64,000 nt of DNA from Phenylobacterium sp. J367 (lineage in GTDB: Bacteria > Pseudomonadota > Alphaproteobacteria > Caulobacterales > Caulobacteraceae): NCBI RefSeq assembly GCF_024699985.1, contig NZ_JAJONA010000001.1, positions 248,001-312,000 of the forward strand, read 5' to 3'. Below, piece by piece: positions 53,728-64,000 of this stretch (the first letter of the stretch is position 1; every line of letters begins with the position of its first letter). The position numbers and the translations under genes are program-made. The notes beneath the pieces are model-generated. The model was not told the DNA's origin and made no database searches. It saw only the letters and a list, made by a program, of their open reading frames with translations.

Positions 53728-56700
53728 ATCGCCGGCTGACCCGCCTTCTCCCACTCCGCCCACAGGCGCTTCTCCTCGGCCTTGGCGGGGCCGAGGCTGG
53801 CTTCCTTGACGTGGCCGAAGCCGCGGATCTGCTGCGGGACGGCGGCGATCTTCACCGCCGTCGGCAGATGGGCCGCATCCAGCCTGCCGAGCAGGCGGTC
53901 GACGCCGGCCTCGTAGTCGGTGACCAGGCCGCGCTCCATCTTGCGCTCGGCCGTGTAGCCGAAGAGGTCGAGGGGCGTGCCGCGCAGACCCTTCATCTTC
54001 GCCATCATCGGGAAGGCCAGCTCGCGCATCCACGGGCCGAAGGCCATCTTGGTCGGGCGGCCGTTCCGGTCCTTCGGCGACAGGATCGGCGGGGCCAGCC
54101 ACAGCTTCTCCTTGCCGCCCTTGAAGACCGAGTTGCGGTACTCGCGCCAGCGCGGATCGGTGTGCAGGCGGGCGACCTCGTACTCGTCCTTGTAGGCCAT
54201 CAGCTTGTAGAGGTTGATCGCGACGGCGCGGGTCAGGCGGTCGGAGCCAAGCGCGCTCTCGGCCTCCTGCACGCGGCGGACGCGGTCGAGGAAGCGCTGG
54301 GCGTAGGCGCGGTCCTGGTAGGCCTCGAGCTCCTTGGCGCGCGCGGTGATCAACTCGTCCACCGGCATGGTCTCCGGCGTCGGCACGTCGTCCTCGCGCA
54401 GGCCCCGGCTCGACGGGTCGTGGGCGGCCTTGCGGCCCAGCTCGAAGGCCTGGAGGTTGGCCTCCGCGTCCACGCCGTTCAGCCGGATGGCGCGGTAGAG
54501 CGCGCGGCTGGAGACCGGGATCACGCCCTTCTGCCAGGCGAAGCCCAGCATCATCATGTTCGAGTAGATGGCGTCGCCGAGGCTGGTCACCGCCAGGTGC
54601 TGGGCCGGCATGGCGTCGTAGGACTTCACGGCCGCGGCGATGCGGCGGGCCTGGGCGTCGGCGTCGAAGCGGACGTCGCGATCGGTGACGAAGTCGGCGG
54701 TGGGCGAGAAGTCGGCGTTGCCGACCGCCACCGTGCGGTCCTTGGCGTAGAGCGCCAGCGCATCCGCGCCCGCCGCCACCAGGAGGTCGCAGGCGATGAG
54801 GACGTTGGCCGAGGCGGCCGGCACGCGGCCGCCCACCAGGCTGTCCTCGGTCTCGCCGATGCGGACGTGGCTGAAGACGGCGCCGCCCTTCTGGGCGAGG
54901 CCGGTCATGTCGACCACGCTGCCCGCGCGGCCGTCCACGTGGGCGGCCATGGCGAGGATCGAGGCGACGGTCGTGACGCCGGTGCCGCCGACGCCGGTGA
55001 AGACGATGTTCTGGGTCCCGGTGAAGGCCTCGAAGGTCGGCAGGGGCGTCGAGTCCACCGTCAGGGCCGGCATGGCCTCCTTGTGCGGGTTTTCCGCGCC
55101 TTCCAGGGTGATGAAGGACGGGCAGAAGCCTTCCAGGCAGGTGTAGTCCTGGTTGCAGCTCGACTGGTTGATCCTCCGCTTGCGGCCGAACTCGGTGTTC
55201 AGCGGCTCGACCGAGACGCAGTTCGAGGTCTTCGAGCAGTCGCCGCAGCCTTCGCAGACCAGCGGGTTGATCATCACGCGCTTGGGCGCGGCGGCCATCT
55301 TGCCGCGCTTGCGCCTCCGGCGCTTCTCGGTGGCGCAGACCTGGTCGTAGATCAGGACGGTGACGCCGGGGGTCTCGCGCAGGCTCCGCTGGACCTGCAT
55401 CAGCTCGGCGCGGGGCTTCACCTCGACGCCAGGGGCCAGGTCGGTGACCGTCTCGTAGCGCTCGGGCTCGGCGGCCACGACGACGACCTTCTTCACCCCT
55501 TCCGAGGCGAGCTGGCGGGTGATCTGGGGCACGGTGAAGCCGCTCTCGGCCGTCTGGCCGCCGGTCATGGCGACCGCGTCGTTGAACAGCAGCTTGTAGG
55601 TCATGTTCGCCCCGGCCGCGATGGCGGCGCGGATGGCGAGCGAGCCCGAGTGGTTGTAGGTGCCGTCGCCCAGGTTGACGAAGACGTGCTTCTCCTCGGT
55701 GAACGGCGAGGAGCCGACCCAGGAGAGACCCTCGCCGCCCATGTGGCTGTTCAGGTCGGTGGAGGGGTCGTTGAAGCTGGCCATGTAGTGGCAGCCGATG
55801 CCGGCCAGCGCGCGGCTGCCTTCCGGCAGACGGGTGGACGAATTGTGCGGGCAGCCCGAGCAGAAGAAGGGCTTGCGCTGCTGGTCGGCGGAGAGCGTCA
55901 CCGCGGCCATGGAGGCCGCCGACACGCGGTTCAGGTAGTCATAGACCCGCTCCATGTGCGGGCCGGGCGGCAGGCGGTCGGCGATGGCGAGCGCGATCTC
56001 GGCCACCGACAGGGAGCCCAGCTCCGACAGCAGCGGATGGCCCTGTTCGTCCACCTTGCCGATGATCTTCGGCCGGGCGTGCGCCGGCAGGTCGTAGAGG
56101 GCGGCCCGGGCCTGGGTCTCGATCAGCGGGCGCTTGTGCTCGATGACCATCATGGTCTCGAGCCCGGCGGCGAAGCTGCGGATGCCGGTCGGCTCCAGCG
56201 GCCAGGGCATGCCCACCTTGTAGATGGCGACGCCGAGGTCGGCGGCCTGGGCCGAGCTGATGCCCATGGCGGTGAGCGCTTCCAGCACGTCCTTGTAGGC
56301 CTGGCCCTGGCAGACGATGCCGAGCCGCGGGCGGTGCGAACCCAGCGCGATGCGGTCGATCTTGTTGGCCCGGGCGAAGGCCAGCGCGGCCGGCAGCTTC
56401 TGGGTGCGGAGGCGCCGCTCCTTGTCGAGCGGCTGGTCCTTCAGCCGGATGCCGAGCCCGCCCGGGGGCAGGCGGAAATTGTCCGGGGTGACGAACCTGT
56501 GGCGGTCCAGGCTGACGTCGATGGTGACGCCGCTATCCATGGTGTCGGCCACGGCGATCAGGCCGACCCAGAGGCCGGAGAACCGGCTCATGGCGTAGCC
56601 CATCAGGCCGTAGTCCAGCACCTCCTGGACGTCGGCCGGGGCGAGCACCGGCATCTCGAAGTCCTGGAAGGCGTATTCGGACTGCGAGGGCAGCGTCGAG

Positions 56701-57154
56701 GACTTGCAGTTGTGGTCGTCGCCGGCCACGGCGAGCACGCCGCCCTTGGGCCAGACGCCGGCGAAGTTGGCGTGCTTGAAGGCGTCGCCAGTGCGATCGA
56801 CGCCAGGAGCCTTGCCGTACCACATGCCGTAAACGCCGTCGTAGCGGGGCCCGGGAACAGATCGCCTGCTGGGAGCCCCAGACGGCGGTGGCGGCGAGGT
56901 CCTCGTTCAGGCCCTCCCTTGAACACCACCTCGGCGGCCTTCAGGTGCTTGGCGGCGCGGCCGGCCTGCTGGTCGAGACCGCCGAGCGGCGAGCCGCGGT
57001 AGCCGGAGACGAAGCCGGCGGTGTTCAGCCCCGCCGCCTGGTCCAGCCGGTGCTGGTCGAGCAGCACACGCAGGAGCGCCTGGACCCCGGTGATGAAAAC
57101 CCGGCCCTCGGTGAGGAGAAATTTGTCGTCGAGCGTCACTTCCTGGTGCCGCAT
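53715..57154 (-). CDS. Indolepyruvate ferredoxin oxidoreductase, fused alpha-beta type (frameshifted 5' end)
   Basis: Oxidative decarboxylation of aryl or branched 2-oxo acids to acyl-CoA. About 1146 residues. ATG 57154 gives M-R-H-Q-E-V-T-L-D-D-K-F-L-L and G-F-V-S-G-Y-R-G-S-P-L-G-G. TPP motif G-D-G-T-Y-N-H-S-G, Fe-S motif C-E-G-C-G-D-C-S-K-T-S-N-C, and C-terminal gamma-type domain T-G-V-G-G-T-G-V-T-T. Between 56829 and 56930 two to three indels break the frame; repair gives V-F-K-E-G-L-N-E-D-L-A-A-T-A-V-W-G-S-Q-Q. Divergent from an Lrp regulator. Confidence 0.87.
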
Positions 57155-57210
57155 TGCAATTTTTATCCTTCGAGGGCTCCCTAAGGGCTTAGAAGATCAT
57201 ATAAGATCGC

Positions 57211-57220
57211 AGCAATTGCT
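57211..57220. promoter_or_regulatory. Palindrome AGCAATTGCT in the oxidoreductase-Lrp gap
   Basis: Perfect 10-base palindrome in the AT-rich 141-base gap between the divergent starts, set in GCAGCAATTGCTTGC. A plausible binding site for the adjacent Lrp-type protein, not demonstrated. Confidence 0.35.
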
Positions 57221-57295
57221 TGCCAAAAGCGTGCCCCTGCCCTGCGGTTCCGGGGCAAGAAAGACGCCGGCAAGGCCCGAGAGAAGGAGGAAAAG

Positions 57296-57793
57296 TTGTC
57301 CGAGGTGCTCGACGCCGTCGATGCCAAGATCCTGGATCTGATCCAGCACGACGCCGGCCTGTCCGTCGCCGAGATCGCAGAACGCGTCGGCCTGTCCTCG
57401 AGCCCCTGCTGGCGGCGCATCAAGCGCCTGGAGGACGCCGGCGTCATCCAGCGGCGCGTGACCATCCTCGACCGCGAACGGCTGGGGCTGGGTTTCGAGG
57501 TCTATTGCACCGTCAAGCTGTCGCTGCCGACCAAGGACAACCTCGACGCCTTCGGATCCGCGATCGGCCGGCTGCCGGAGGTGGTGCAGTGCGCCACGGT
57601 CACCGGCGCGGCCGACTACGAGCTGCGGATCGTCACCCGCGACATGCACGCCTTCGACGACTTCCTGCGCGAGAAGATCCTCGGCCTCGGGCTGGTCTCC
57701 AACATCGAGAGCCGGATCGTCATCCGCTCCGTGAAGCACACCACCGCCGCCCCGCTGGGCCTCGTCAGCCCCTATGTGAGCGCGCAGGGGTAG
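57296..57793 (+). CDS. Lrp/AsnC-family transcriptional regulator
   Basis: A 165-residue regulator starting at TTG 57296, with GGAGG about 5 bases upstream. The N-terminal helix-turn-helix is V-A-E-I-A-E-R-V-G-L-S-S-S-P-C-W-R-R-I-K. The C-terminal RAM domain is G-A-A-D-Y-E-L-R-I-V. Divergent from the oxidoreductase gene, which fits a regulator sensing an amino acid and controlling its breakdown. Confidence 0.9.
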   Translation: MSEVLDAVDAKILDLIQHDAGLSVAEIAERVGLSSSPCWRRIKRLEDAGVIQRRVTILDRERLGLGFEVYCTVKLSLPTKDNLDAFGSAIGRLPEVVQCATVTGAADYELRIVTRDMHAFDDFLREKILGLGLVSNIESRIVIRSVKHTTAAPLGLVSPYVSAQG

Positions 57794-57800
57794 GTGCAAT

Positions 57801-57938
57801 CCCTCCCCCTCAGGGGAGGGGCAGCTCGCGTCGCGAGCGGCGTGGGGAATCGCGCCCTGCACTTCGTCGCGGAACTTGAACCTGACATCCCCACCCGGCG
57901 GCGCTGGCGCGCCGTCCGCCCTCCCTGGAGGGGAGGGA
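57801..57938. repeat. Palindromic repeat element, intergenic copy
   Basis: 138 bases between the Lrp gene and the convergent peptidase gene. Bounded by CCCTCCCC-CTCA-GGGGAGGG (57801-57820) and CCCTCCC..GGGGAGGG (57919-57937), with an inner GCTCGCG-T-CGCGAGC hairpin (57823-57837) and a GTGGGGA/TCCCCAC long-range pair. Same family as 37784-37917 and 46013-46180. Confidence 0.8.
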
Positions 57939-57950
57939 TCGAGCGCCCGC

Positions 57951-59870
57951 CTATTTCGCCATCCCGAACTTCGCCTCCAGGAAGGCCGCCACCTGGCGCC
58001 ACATGTGGACGCGGTTGGCGAGGTTGGTCACCGAGTGGCCCTCGTCCGGGAAGCGCAGATAGACGACCTCGGTCCCGGTCTTGCGCAGCTCGGTGACGAA
58101 GCGGTCGGACCTCGGCGACGGGGTCGCGCGGGTCGTTGGCGCCATGCTGGACCAGGAGCGGCGTGCGGATCCTGGCCACATTGTTGATCGGCGAGATCGA
58201 GGCGAAGAACGCCCGGTCGGACGGATTGTCGATGTCGCCGTACTCCTGGCGGTCCGAGGCCTTCAGCGCCGGCGAGGCGCCCTCGAGCGCCTTCACCCAG
58301 TCGCTGACGCCGACGAAGGACGCCCCGGCCACGAAGAGGTCGGGATAGGCGCCGACCGCCGCATTGGTCAGGTAGCCGCCGTAGGAGCCGCCCATCACCG
58401 CGGCCTTGGCCGGATCGACCCGGCCGGTGGACCGCATCCAGGCCACGGCGTCGGCCACGTCGCCGAGCTCGTTCACCCGCAGGCGCTTGTCGTTGAGCCG
58501 GGCGAAGGCCTTCCCGAAGCCGGTGGAGCCCCGGTAGTTGAGGTCGAGCACGGCCATGCCGCGGGCGGCGAAATACTGCAGGTGCGGTGAGAAGCCGGGG
58601 ACGGCGTGGACGCTGGGACCGCCGTGCAGGTGGAGCACCAGCGGCGGCTTCGGCGCGCCGGGCGCGAGCTTCGGGGCGTAGAACAGGCCGTGCAGGGTGA
58701 CCCCCGTCGCGCGCCTTGAAGGTCACCGCCTCGGGCGTGACCATCGACGCCGGGTCGAGGCCGGCCCAGCTCGCCGCCACCGGCCTGGCCAGGGCGCCGC
58801 TCGAAAGGTCCCAGGTGAAGACCTCGCCCGCCGACTGCGCCCCGCGGACCATGATCCCCAGCACCGGCGCCTTCTTCGCGAAGGAGATGCCGTAGACCCC
58901 CGCCGGCAGGTCCGGGGCGGGCAGCTTCCGGCCCGTGGTGCGGTCGAGGACGGTGAGGCGGCTGTAGCCTTCCACCTCGGTCACCCAGGCGAGGTAGCGG
59001 CCGTCGCCGGTGAGCGAGACGCCGGTGACGTCGTGCGGCTCGGTGGCCTCGAACCGCAGCTTGCGGGTCTTCAGGTCGTAGAAGGCGAGGTTCGAGAACT
59101 CGCGGTCGAGGTTGGTGGCGACATAGAAGCCCGAGCCGTCGGGCAGCCACTCGATCCCGTCGAAGGCGGCGGCGACCTTCGGCTTGAAGAGGGTCTCCAG
59201 CTTGCCGCTCTCGACGTTCAGCAGGTGGAGGTCGTTGGCGTCCTCGCCGCGGGTCTCGGCGACCACCACCAGCGGGCCGCCCGGCTGCCAGGCGACCGGG
59301 AAGAAGCCGAACGCGCCCTGATAGACCAGCTTCGAGGCGCCAGTGGCCAGGTCGGCCACGTGGATGTCGAAGTCGCGGCCGTTGCGCTCGGTGGAGGCAT
59401 AGACCACCCGGCCGTCGGTGGAGACGTCGCCGATCTCGCGGAACGCCTCGGACTTGGCGATCAGCAGCCGCTCGCGGCGGCCGTCCGGCGAGAGGACATA
59501 GTAGCCCTGGCGCTCGTCGCCGGCGCTGTCGGCGCCATAGAGCACCGAGCCGTCCGGCAGGGTGCGGCTGGAATCGACGCCGGAGCCGAAGGTGAGCTGC
59601 GTCGCCCAGCCGCCCGCGGCGGGCGCGCTCCAGACCTGCGGGTCGCCGGTGACGTTCGACTGATAGACCAGGGTCCGGCCGTCGGGCGAAAGATCGAAGC
59701 TGCTCGCGCCGCGGACCAGCAGGTAGCGGGTGATGTCCACGTCGGCGCCCGGCCAGGCCCAGGGCGACGGGCGCGGGCTTCGGCACGTCGGCGGCGATCG
59801 GCCAGTCGGCGGCCGCCTGGGCGGCGGTGGCCAGGGCGAGCGCCCCGGCGGCGATGATGATCGTCCGCAT
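57951..59870 (-). CDS. Exported S9-family prolyl oligopeptidase-like peptidase (three frameshifts)
   Basis: About 640 residues. Signal peptide from ATG 59870 (M-R-T-I-I-I-A-A-G-A-L-A-L-A-T-A-A-Q-A-A-A reduced to its core A-L-A-L-A-T-A-A-Q-A). N-terminal propeller blades (L-S-P-D-G-R-T-L-V-Y) then an alpha/beta-hydrolase with H-G-G-P, nucleophile G-G-S-Y-G-G-Y, Asp in H-G-A-N-D-P-R-D and His in D-E-G-H-S. Breaks near 59757 (one base missing), C5 58701-58705 (one extra) and 58108-58112 (one extra). Cleaves peptides or acylated peptides in the periplasm. Confidence 0.85.
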
Positions 59871-59986
59871 ACGATAATTCCCCTGGCGAGGCGCCACGAT
59901 AGACCGGTGCGCCCGGCCGTCAAACGACCGTCGCCATCGGCGGCGAGGCTCGCCATATTGCACGGACCTGAACGCGGAGACCCACC

Positions 59987-60880
59987 ATGATCGAGCTCGT
60001 TATCGACCAGCGGCGCAAGGATCTCGGGGGCTTCGAGGTGGGCCGCGTCCTGCCCTATGCGCCCCGGCGCATGGTCGGGCCCTTCATCTTCTTCGACCAC
60101 ATGGGCCCGGCCGAGTTCAAGCCGGGCTTCGGGCGGGAGGTCGACGTGCGCCCGCATCCGCACATCGGCCTGTCCACCCTCTCCTACCTGTTCGAGGGCT
60201 CGATCACCCACCGCGACAGCGTCGGCGCGCACCAGGACATCTGGCCGGGCGAGGTGAACTGGATGACCGCCGGCCGCGGCATCACCCATTCGGAGCGGTT
60301 CGAGCACCTGCGGGCCCACGGCGGGAAGATGAACGGCATCCAGTGCTGGATCGCCCTGCCGGTCGAGGACGAGGAGACCGATCCCGCCTTCTTCCATCAC
60401 GCCCAGGACGAGCTGCCGACCTATGAAGCGAACGGCATGTGGGCCCGGCTGATCGCCGGCGAGGCGTTCGGGGCGAAGTCGCCGGTGCAGGTCCACTCGC
60501 CGCTGTTCTACGTCCACTGGCGGCTGGACGCCGGCGGCCAGGCCGCGCTCCCGGCCGAATATCCCGAGCGGGCGGCCTATGTGGCCCAGGGCGTCGTCGA
60601 GGTGGACGGCCGGCAGTTCCACGAGGGCCAGATGCTGGTCTTCGAGCCCGGCCAGCCGGTGCTGTTCACCGCCGTGACCCCGGCCATCGTCATGCTGCTG
60701 GGCGGCGAGCCGGTCGGACCCCGGCTGATCGAATGGAACTTCGTCTCCTCCTCGAAGGACCGGCTGGAGCAGGCCAAGGCCGACTGGCGGGCCGGACGGA
60801 TGAAGCTGCCCGACGCCGACGACCAGGAGTTCATCCCGCTGCCAGGCGATCCGCCGCCGCCGGCCAACCCGATGAGCTAG
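59987..60880 (+). CDS. Pirin family protein
   Basis: A 297-residue bicupin. Metal ligands lie in R-P-H-P-H-I-G-L-S-T-L and W-M-T-A-G-R-G-I-T-H-S-E (His and Glu), as in pirin/quercetinase-type proteins. N-terminal R-M-V-G-P-F-I-F-F-D-H-M-G-P is typical. Members include quercetinases and redox regulators; the role here is unknown. Confidence 0.9.
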   Translation: MIELVIDQRRKDLGGFEVGRVLPYAPRRMVGPFIFFDHMGPAEFKPGFGREVDVRPHPHIGLSTLSYLFEGSITHRDSVGAHQDIWPGEVNWMTAGRGITHSERFEHLRAHGGKMNGIQCWIALPVEDEETDPAFFHHAQDELPTYEANGMWARLIAGEAFGAKSPVQVHSPLFYVHWRLDAGGQAALPAEYPERAAYVAQGVVEVDGRQFHEGQMLVFEPGQPVLFTAVTPAIVMLLGGEPVGPRLIEWNFVSSSKDRLEQAKADWRAGRMKLPDADDQEFIPLPGDPPPPANPMS

Positions 60881-60888
60881 CCGCCGCT

Positions 60889-60918
60889 CGTCATTCCCGG
60901 CCTGTGCCGGGAATGACG
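60889..60918. repeat. REP-like hairpin after the pirin gene
   Basis: Perfect 13-base stem CGTCATTCCCGGC / GCCGGGAATGACG with a CTGT loop, directly after the pirin stop. The type is common as interspersed hairpins in alphaproteobacterial genomes. No T-tract follows, but it could aid termination or mRNA stability. Confidence 0.6.
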
Positions 60919-60997
60919 AAGAGGGGGAGGCAGGAATCAGGTGCGGCGTCGGCCCACCGAGGTTGAACATGCCCCCGATCGGGCGCTTATGGGGCCG

Positions 60998-62368
<1,371 letters not shown>

Positions 62369-62429
62369 TGTCGGGAAGGCGCGTCGCGTCACGTCCTTGA
62401 GGTACGGACCCTAAGGAAAGGAGCCCCGG

Positions 62430-62870
62430 ATGCGCTACCTGATGATCGTCAAGGCGACCGAGATGTCCGAGCGCGGCGAGTTCCCGCCGGACGCCGAGAA
62501 GCTGTTCGCCGAGATGGCCGAGTTCAACAACGAGATGATCGCCGCCGGGATCATGCTGGACGGCGCGGGCCTGCAGCCCAGCTCGGCCGGCAAGCGGATC
62601 GCCTTTAAGGGCCGCGGGAACACCACGGTCACCGACGGCCCCTTCGCCGAGACCAAGGAGCTGATCTCCGGCTTCTGGGTGATCGAGTGCAAGGACATGG
62701 ACGAGGCGCTGTCCTGGGCCCGGCGCGTGCCGTTCGAGGACGGCGAGGTCGAGCTGCGCCCCTACCACGAGCCGGAAGCCTTCGAGGGCCTGGTCTCCGA
62801 CGAGGTCATGGCCCAGGAGAAGGAATGGCGCGACGCCCAGCGGGAGCGCGCGCCGAAGGCCGAAGCCTAG
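62430..62870 (+). CDS. YCII-related (DGPF) domain protein
   Basis: A 146-residue protein: M-R-Y-L-M-I-V-K-A at the start, V-T-D-G-P-F-A-E-T-K-E-L at the centre and G-F-W-V-I-E-C-K-D-M-D-E-A after it. This DGPF family is small, cytoplasmic and often paired with ECF sigma factors, though none is adjacent here. GGAG precedes the ATG. Function unknown. Confidence 0.88.
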   Translation: MRYLMIVKATEMSERGEFPPDAEKLFAEMAEFNNEMIAAGIMLDGAGLQPSSAGKRIAFKGRGNTTVTDGPFAETKELISGFWVIECKDMDEALSWARRVPFEDGEVELRPYHEPEAFEGLVSDEVMAQEKEWRDAQRERAPKAEA

Positions 62871-62874
62871 CGGC

Positions 62875-63496
62875 CTACTCCGCCAGCGCCTTGCGGGTCT
62901 GCTCCCAGTACTGAGCGCCGGTGATCAGGGTGACGACCGCGGCGATCCAGAACAGCGTGTGGGCGCCGATGGCGAAGCCCGAGCGGATGCCGGCGGCCTC
63001 CGGCAGGCTGAAGGCGCCCCAGGCGGCCACGATCAGCTCCAGCGCCAGGGCGGTGAGCTGGAGCGTCGTCTTCCACTTGGCGAGCAGGGTGACCGGCAGC
63101 TTCACGCCCCCTGCCGGCGCCCACTTCGCGCAGGGCGCTGACCGTGAACTCGCGGAACAGGATCAGGCCGGCGGGCACGACCACCATCGGCTGCGGGCCC
63201 ATGGACAGCAGGCCGAGGATCGCGCCGCAGACCAGCACCTTGTCGCCGATCGGGTCGAGGATCGCGCCCCAGACGCTCTCGGCGTTGAACCTGCGGGCCA
63301 GCCAGCCGTCGAAGAAGTCGGTCACCGCGGCGATCACGAAGGCGTAGACCGCCCAGCGCTGCAGGGCGAACTGGGCCAGCGGATCGAGGCGTTCCGAGAC
63401 GTAGGGGATCGCCCCCGCCGCGGCGGCCAGCGCCAGGAACATGAACAGCGCCATGACCAGGCGCAGCGACGTCAGGATGTTCGGCAGGGACTTCAT
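62875..63496 (-). CDS. pgsA: CDP-diacylglycerol-glycerol-3-phosphate 3-phosphatidyltransferase (frameshifted)
   Basis: First step of phosphatidylglycerol and cardiolipin synthesis at the inner membrane, about 207 residues. The catalytic CDP-alcohol motif is D-G-W-L-A-R-R-x7-G-A-I-L-D-P-I-G-D (DGx2ARx8Gx3Dx3D). N-terminal L-P-N-I-L-T-S-L-R. The frame breaks at C5 63107-63111: one base fewer gives G-A-G-R-G-V-K-L-P-V-T-L-L-A-K-W-K-T-T. The enzyme is normally needed for growth, so the break is most likely a sequence error. Confidence 0.9.
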
Positions 63497-63530
63497 GGAG
63501 GATCGAGCGCTCTCTGCTGCGCTTCGTTCC

Positions 63531-64000
63531 TTACAGGTCCGGGCGCGGCGGCGCTATGTGGGCTGAGCTCATGTTGTTGCGAAGCAGGCGCATGGGCGTC
63601 TGGCTCTCGTTCACGAGACCCGCGGTCGGCTGGTCGATGTCCACCACGAGCAGCAGCGCCAGCGCGAAGAGGCCGAGGAGCGCGCCGCCGGCCGGCCTGA
63701 GCGTTGGTCCCATCACATAGCCCATCAGTCCGGCCGTGGCGGCGAAGTAGATGTAGAGGATCAGGAAGACGCCGCCCGGCACGCGGGCCAGCCGCGCGGC
63801 CTTGCGGTCCATGTCGAGGTCGATCAGCCGGTTCATGGTGTCGAGCCAGGTCGACGAGAAGTCGAGATGCTGCACGGCCGGGAACGCCGCGGCGGTCGCG
63901 CGCCAGATGTCGGCGACCAGCCGGTCGTTGGCGGCCAGGAGCTCGGCGTTGCGACCGGGGCGGGCGGTCGCCAGCACCAGGCGGTTGTCCGTATAGGCGA
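63531..64000 (-). CDS. DUF4239-like membrane protein, 5' end outside window
   Basis: The frame is open to the window edge (A-Y-T-D-N-R-L-V-L-A-T-A-R-P-G). Two C-terminal helices (V-F-L-I-L-Y-I-Y-F-A-A-T-A-G; L-L-G-L-F-A-L-A-L-L-L-V-V) are followed by D-I-D-Q-P-T-A-G-L-V-N-E-S-Q, typical of DUF4239/bestrophin-like proteins. The start is not visible. Function unknown. Confidence 0.7.
   Translation of the reverse strand, partial: AYTDNRLVLATARPGRNAELLAANDRLVADIWRATAAAFPAVQHLDFSSTWLDTMNRLIDLDMDRKAARLARVPGGVFLILYIYFAATAGLMGYVMGPTLRPAGGALLGLFALALLLVVDIDQPTAGLVNESQTPMRLLRNNMSSAHIAPPRPDL

Noticed and set aside
53811..57002. Plus-strand open frame of about 1060 codons
   Set aside because: Antisense to the indolepyruvate oxidoreductase, which has clear motifs on the other strand.

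Overview
The window is about 64 kb of high-GC chromosome. It looks like an alphaproteobacterium of the order Caulobacterales, most like Phenylobacterium or Caulobacter. The reasons are the argH-lptM-lysA and ftsE-ftsX-ydcF-plsC gene orders, two large TonB-dependent receptors, many exported hydrolases, GTG/TTG starts, and two GTTC-N7-GTTC LexA-type boxes. This placement is inferred from gene content; no rRNA is present. Nearly all of the window is coding. The one RNA gene is a tRNA-Met(CAU) at 35955-36031.

Layout. 1-4700: 3' part of a sulfatase, a DUF202 membrane protein with a striking heptad repeat, an Omp85-type barrel protein and an LprI-like anchored protein. 4800-16950: a housekeeping block with tlpA, argH, an LptM-like lipoprotein, lysA, a MerR/ATPase fusion, hpt, a DUF3426 zinc-ribbon protein, ftsE-ftsX-ydcF-plsC, chaC, DUF2125, BON and a methyltransferase. 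16950-21900: a TonB receptor / PhoD phosphatase / secreted propeller operon. 22000-35900: a catabolic island. It has a FadR-type regulator, an exported GHL6-like glycosidase, tartronate semialdehyde reductase, a second TonB receptor, pyruvate kinase, a small XRE regulator, glycerate 2-kinase, an LctP-type permease, a lipoprotein of the 2-keto-4-pentenoate hydratase family and an exported RidA-like protein. 36100-40200: glycosyltransferase, asparagine synthase and sugar dehydrogenase. 40200-64000: mixed metabolic and envelope genes (nitronate monooxygenase, L-2-hydroxyglutarate oxidase, indolepyruvate oxidoreductase with a divergent Lrp regulator, S9 peptidase, pirin, serine dehydratase, pgsA) interleaved with palindromic repeats.

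How the genes work together. The island reads as a route to glycerate: outer-membrane uptake, extracytoplasmic processing, inner-membrane transport, then tartronate semialdehyde to glycerate to 2-phosphoglycerate to PEP to pyruvate. Two 19-base TGG-N13-CCA sites lie at similar distances upstream of two of its transcription units, which suggests shared control. The substrate cannot be read from sequence.

Two cautions and highlights. First, about 25 apparent frameshifts interrupt conserved genes, including normally essential ones (ftsX, pgsA). Most fall in G/C homopolymers, so consensus errors are more likely than gene decay, and gene ends here are reconstructed across them. Second, a structured palindromic repeat found between genes at 46013-46180 and 57801-57938 also occurs inside asnB (37784-37917), in frame, adding about 45 residues between its two domains. 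A separate 316-base nested inverted repeat fills the only long non-coding gap (41510-41947).
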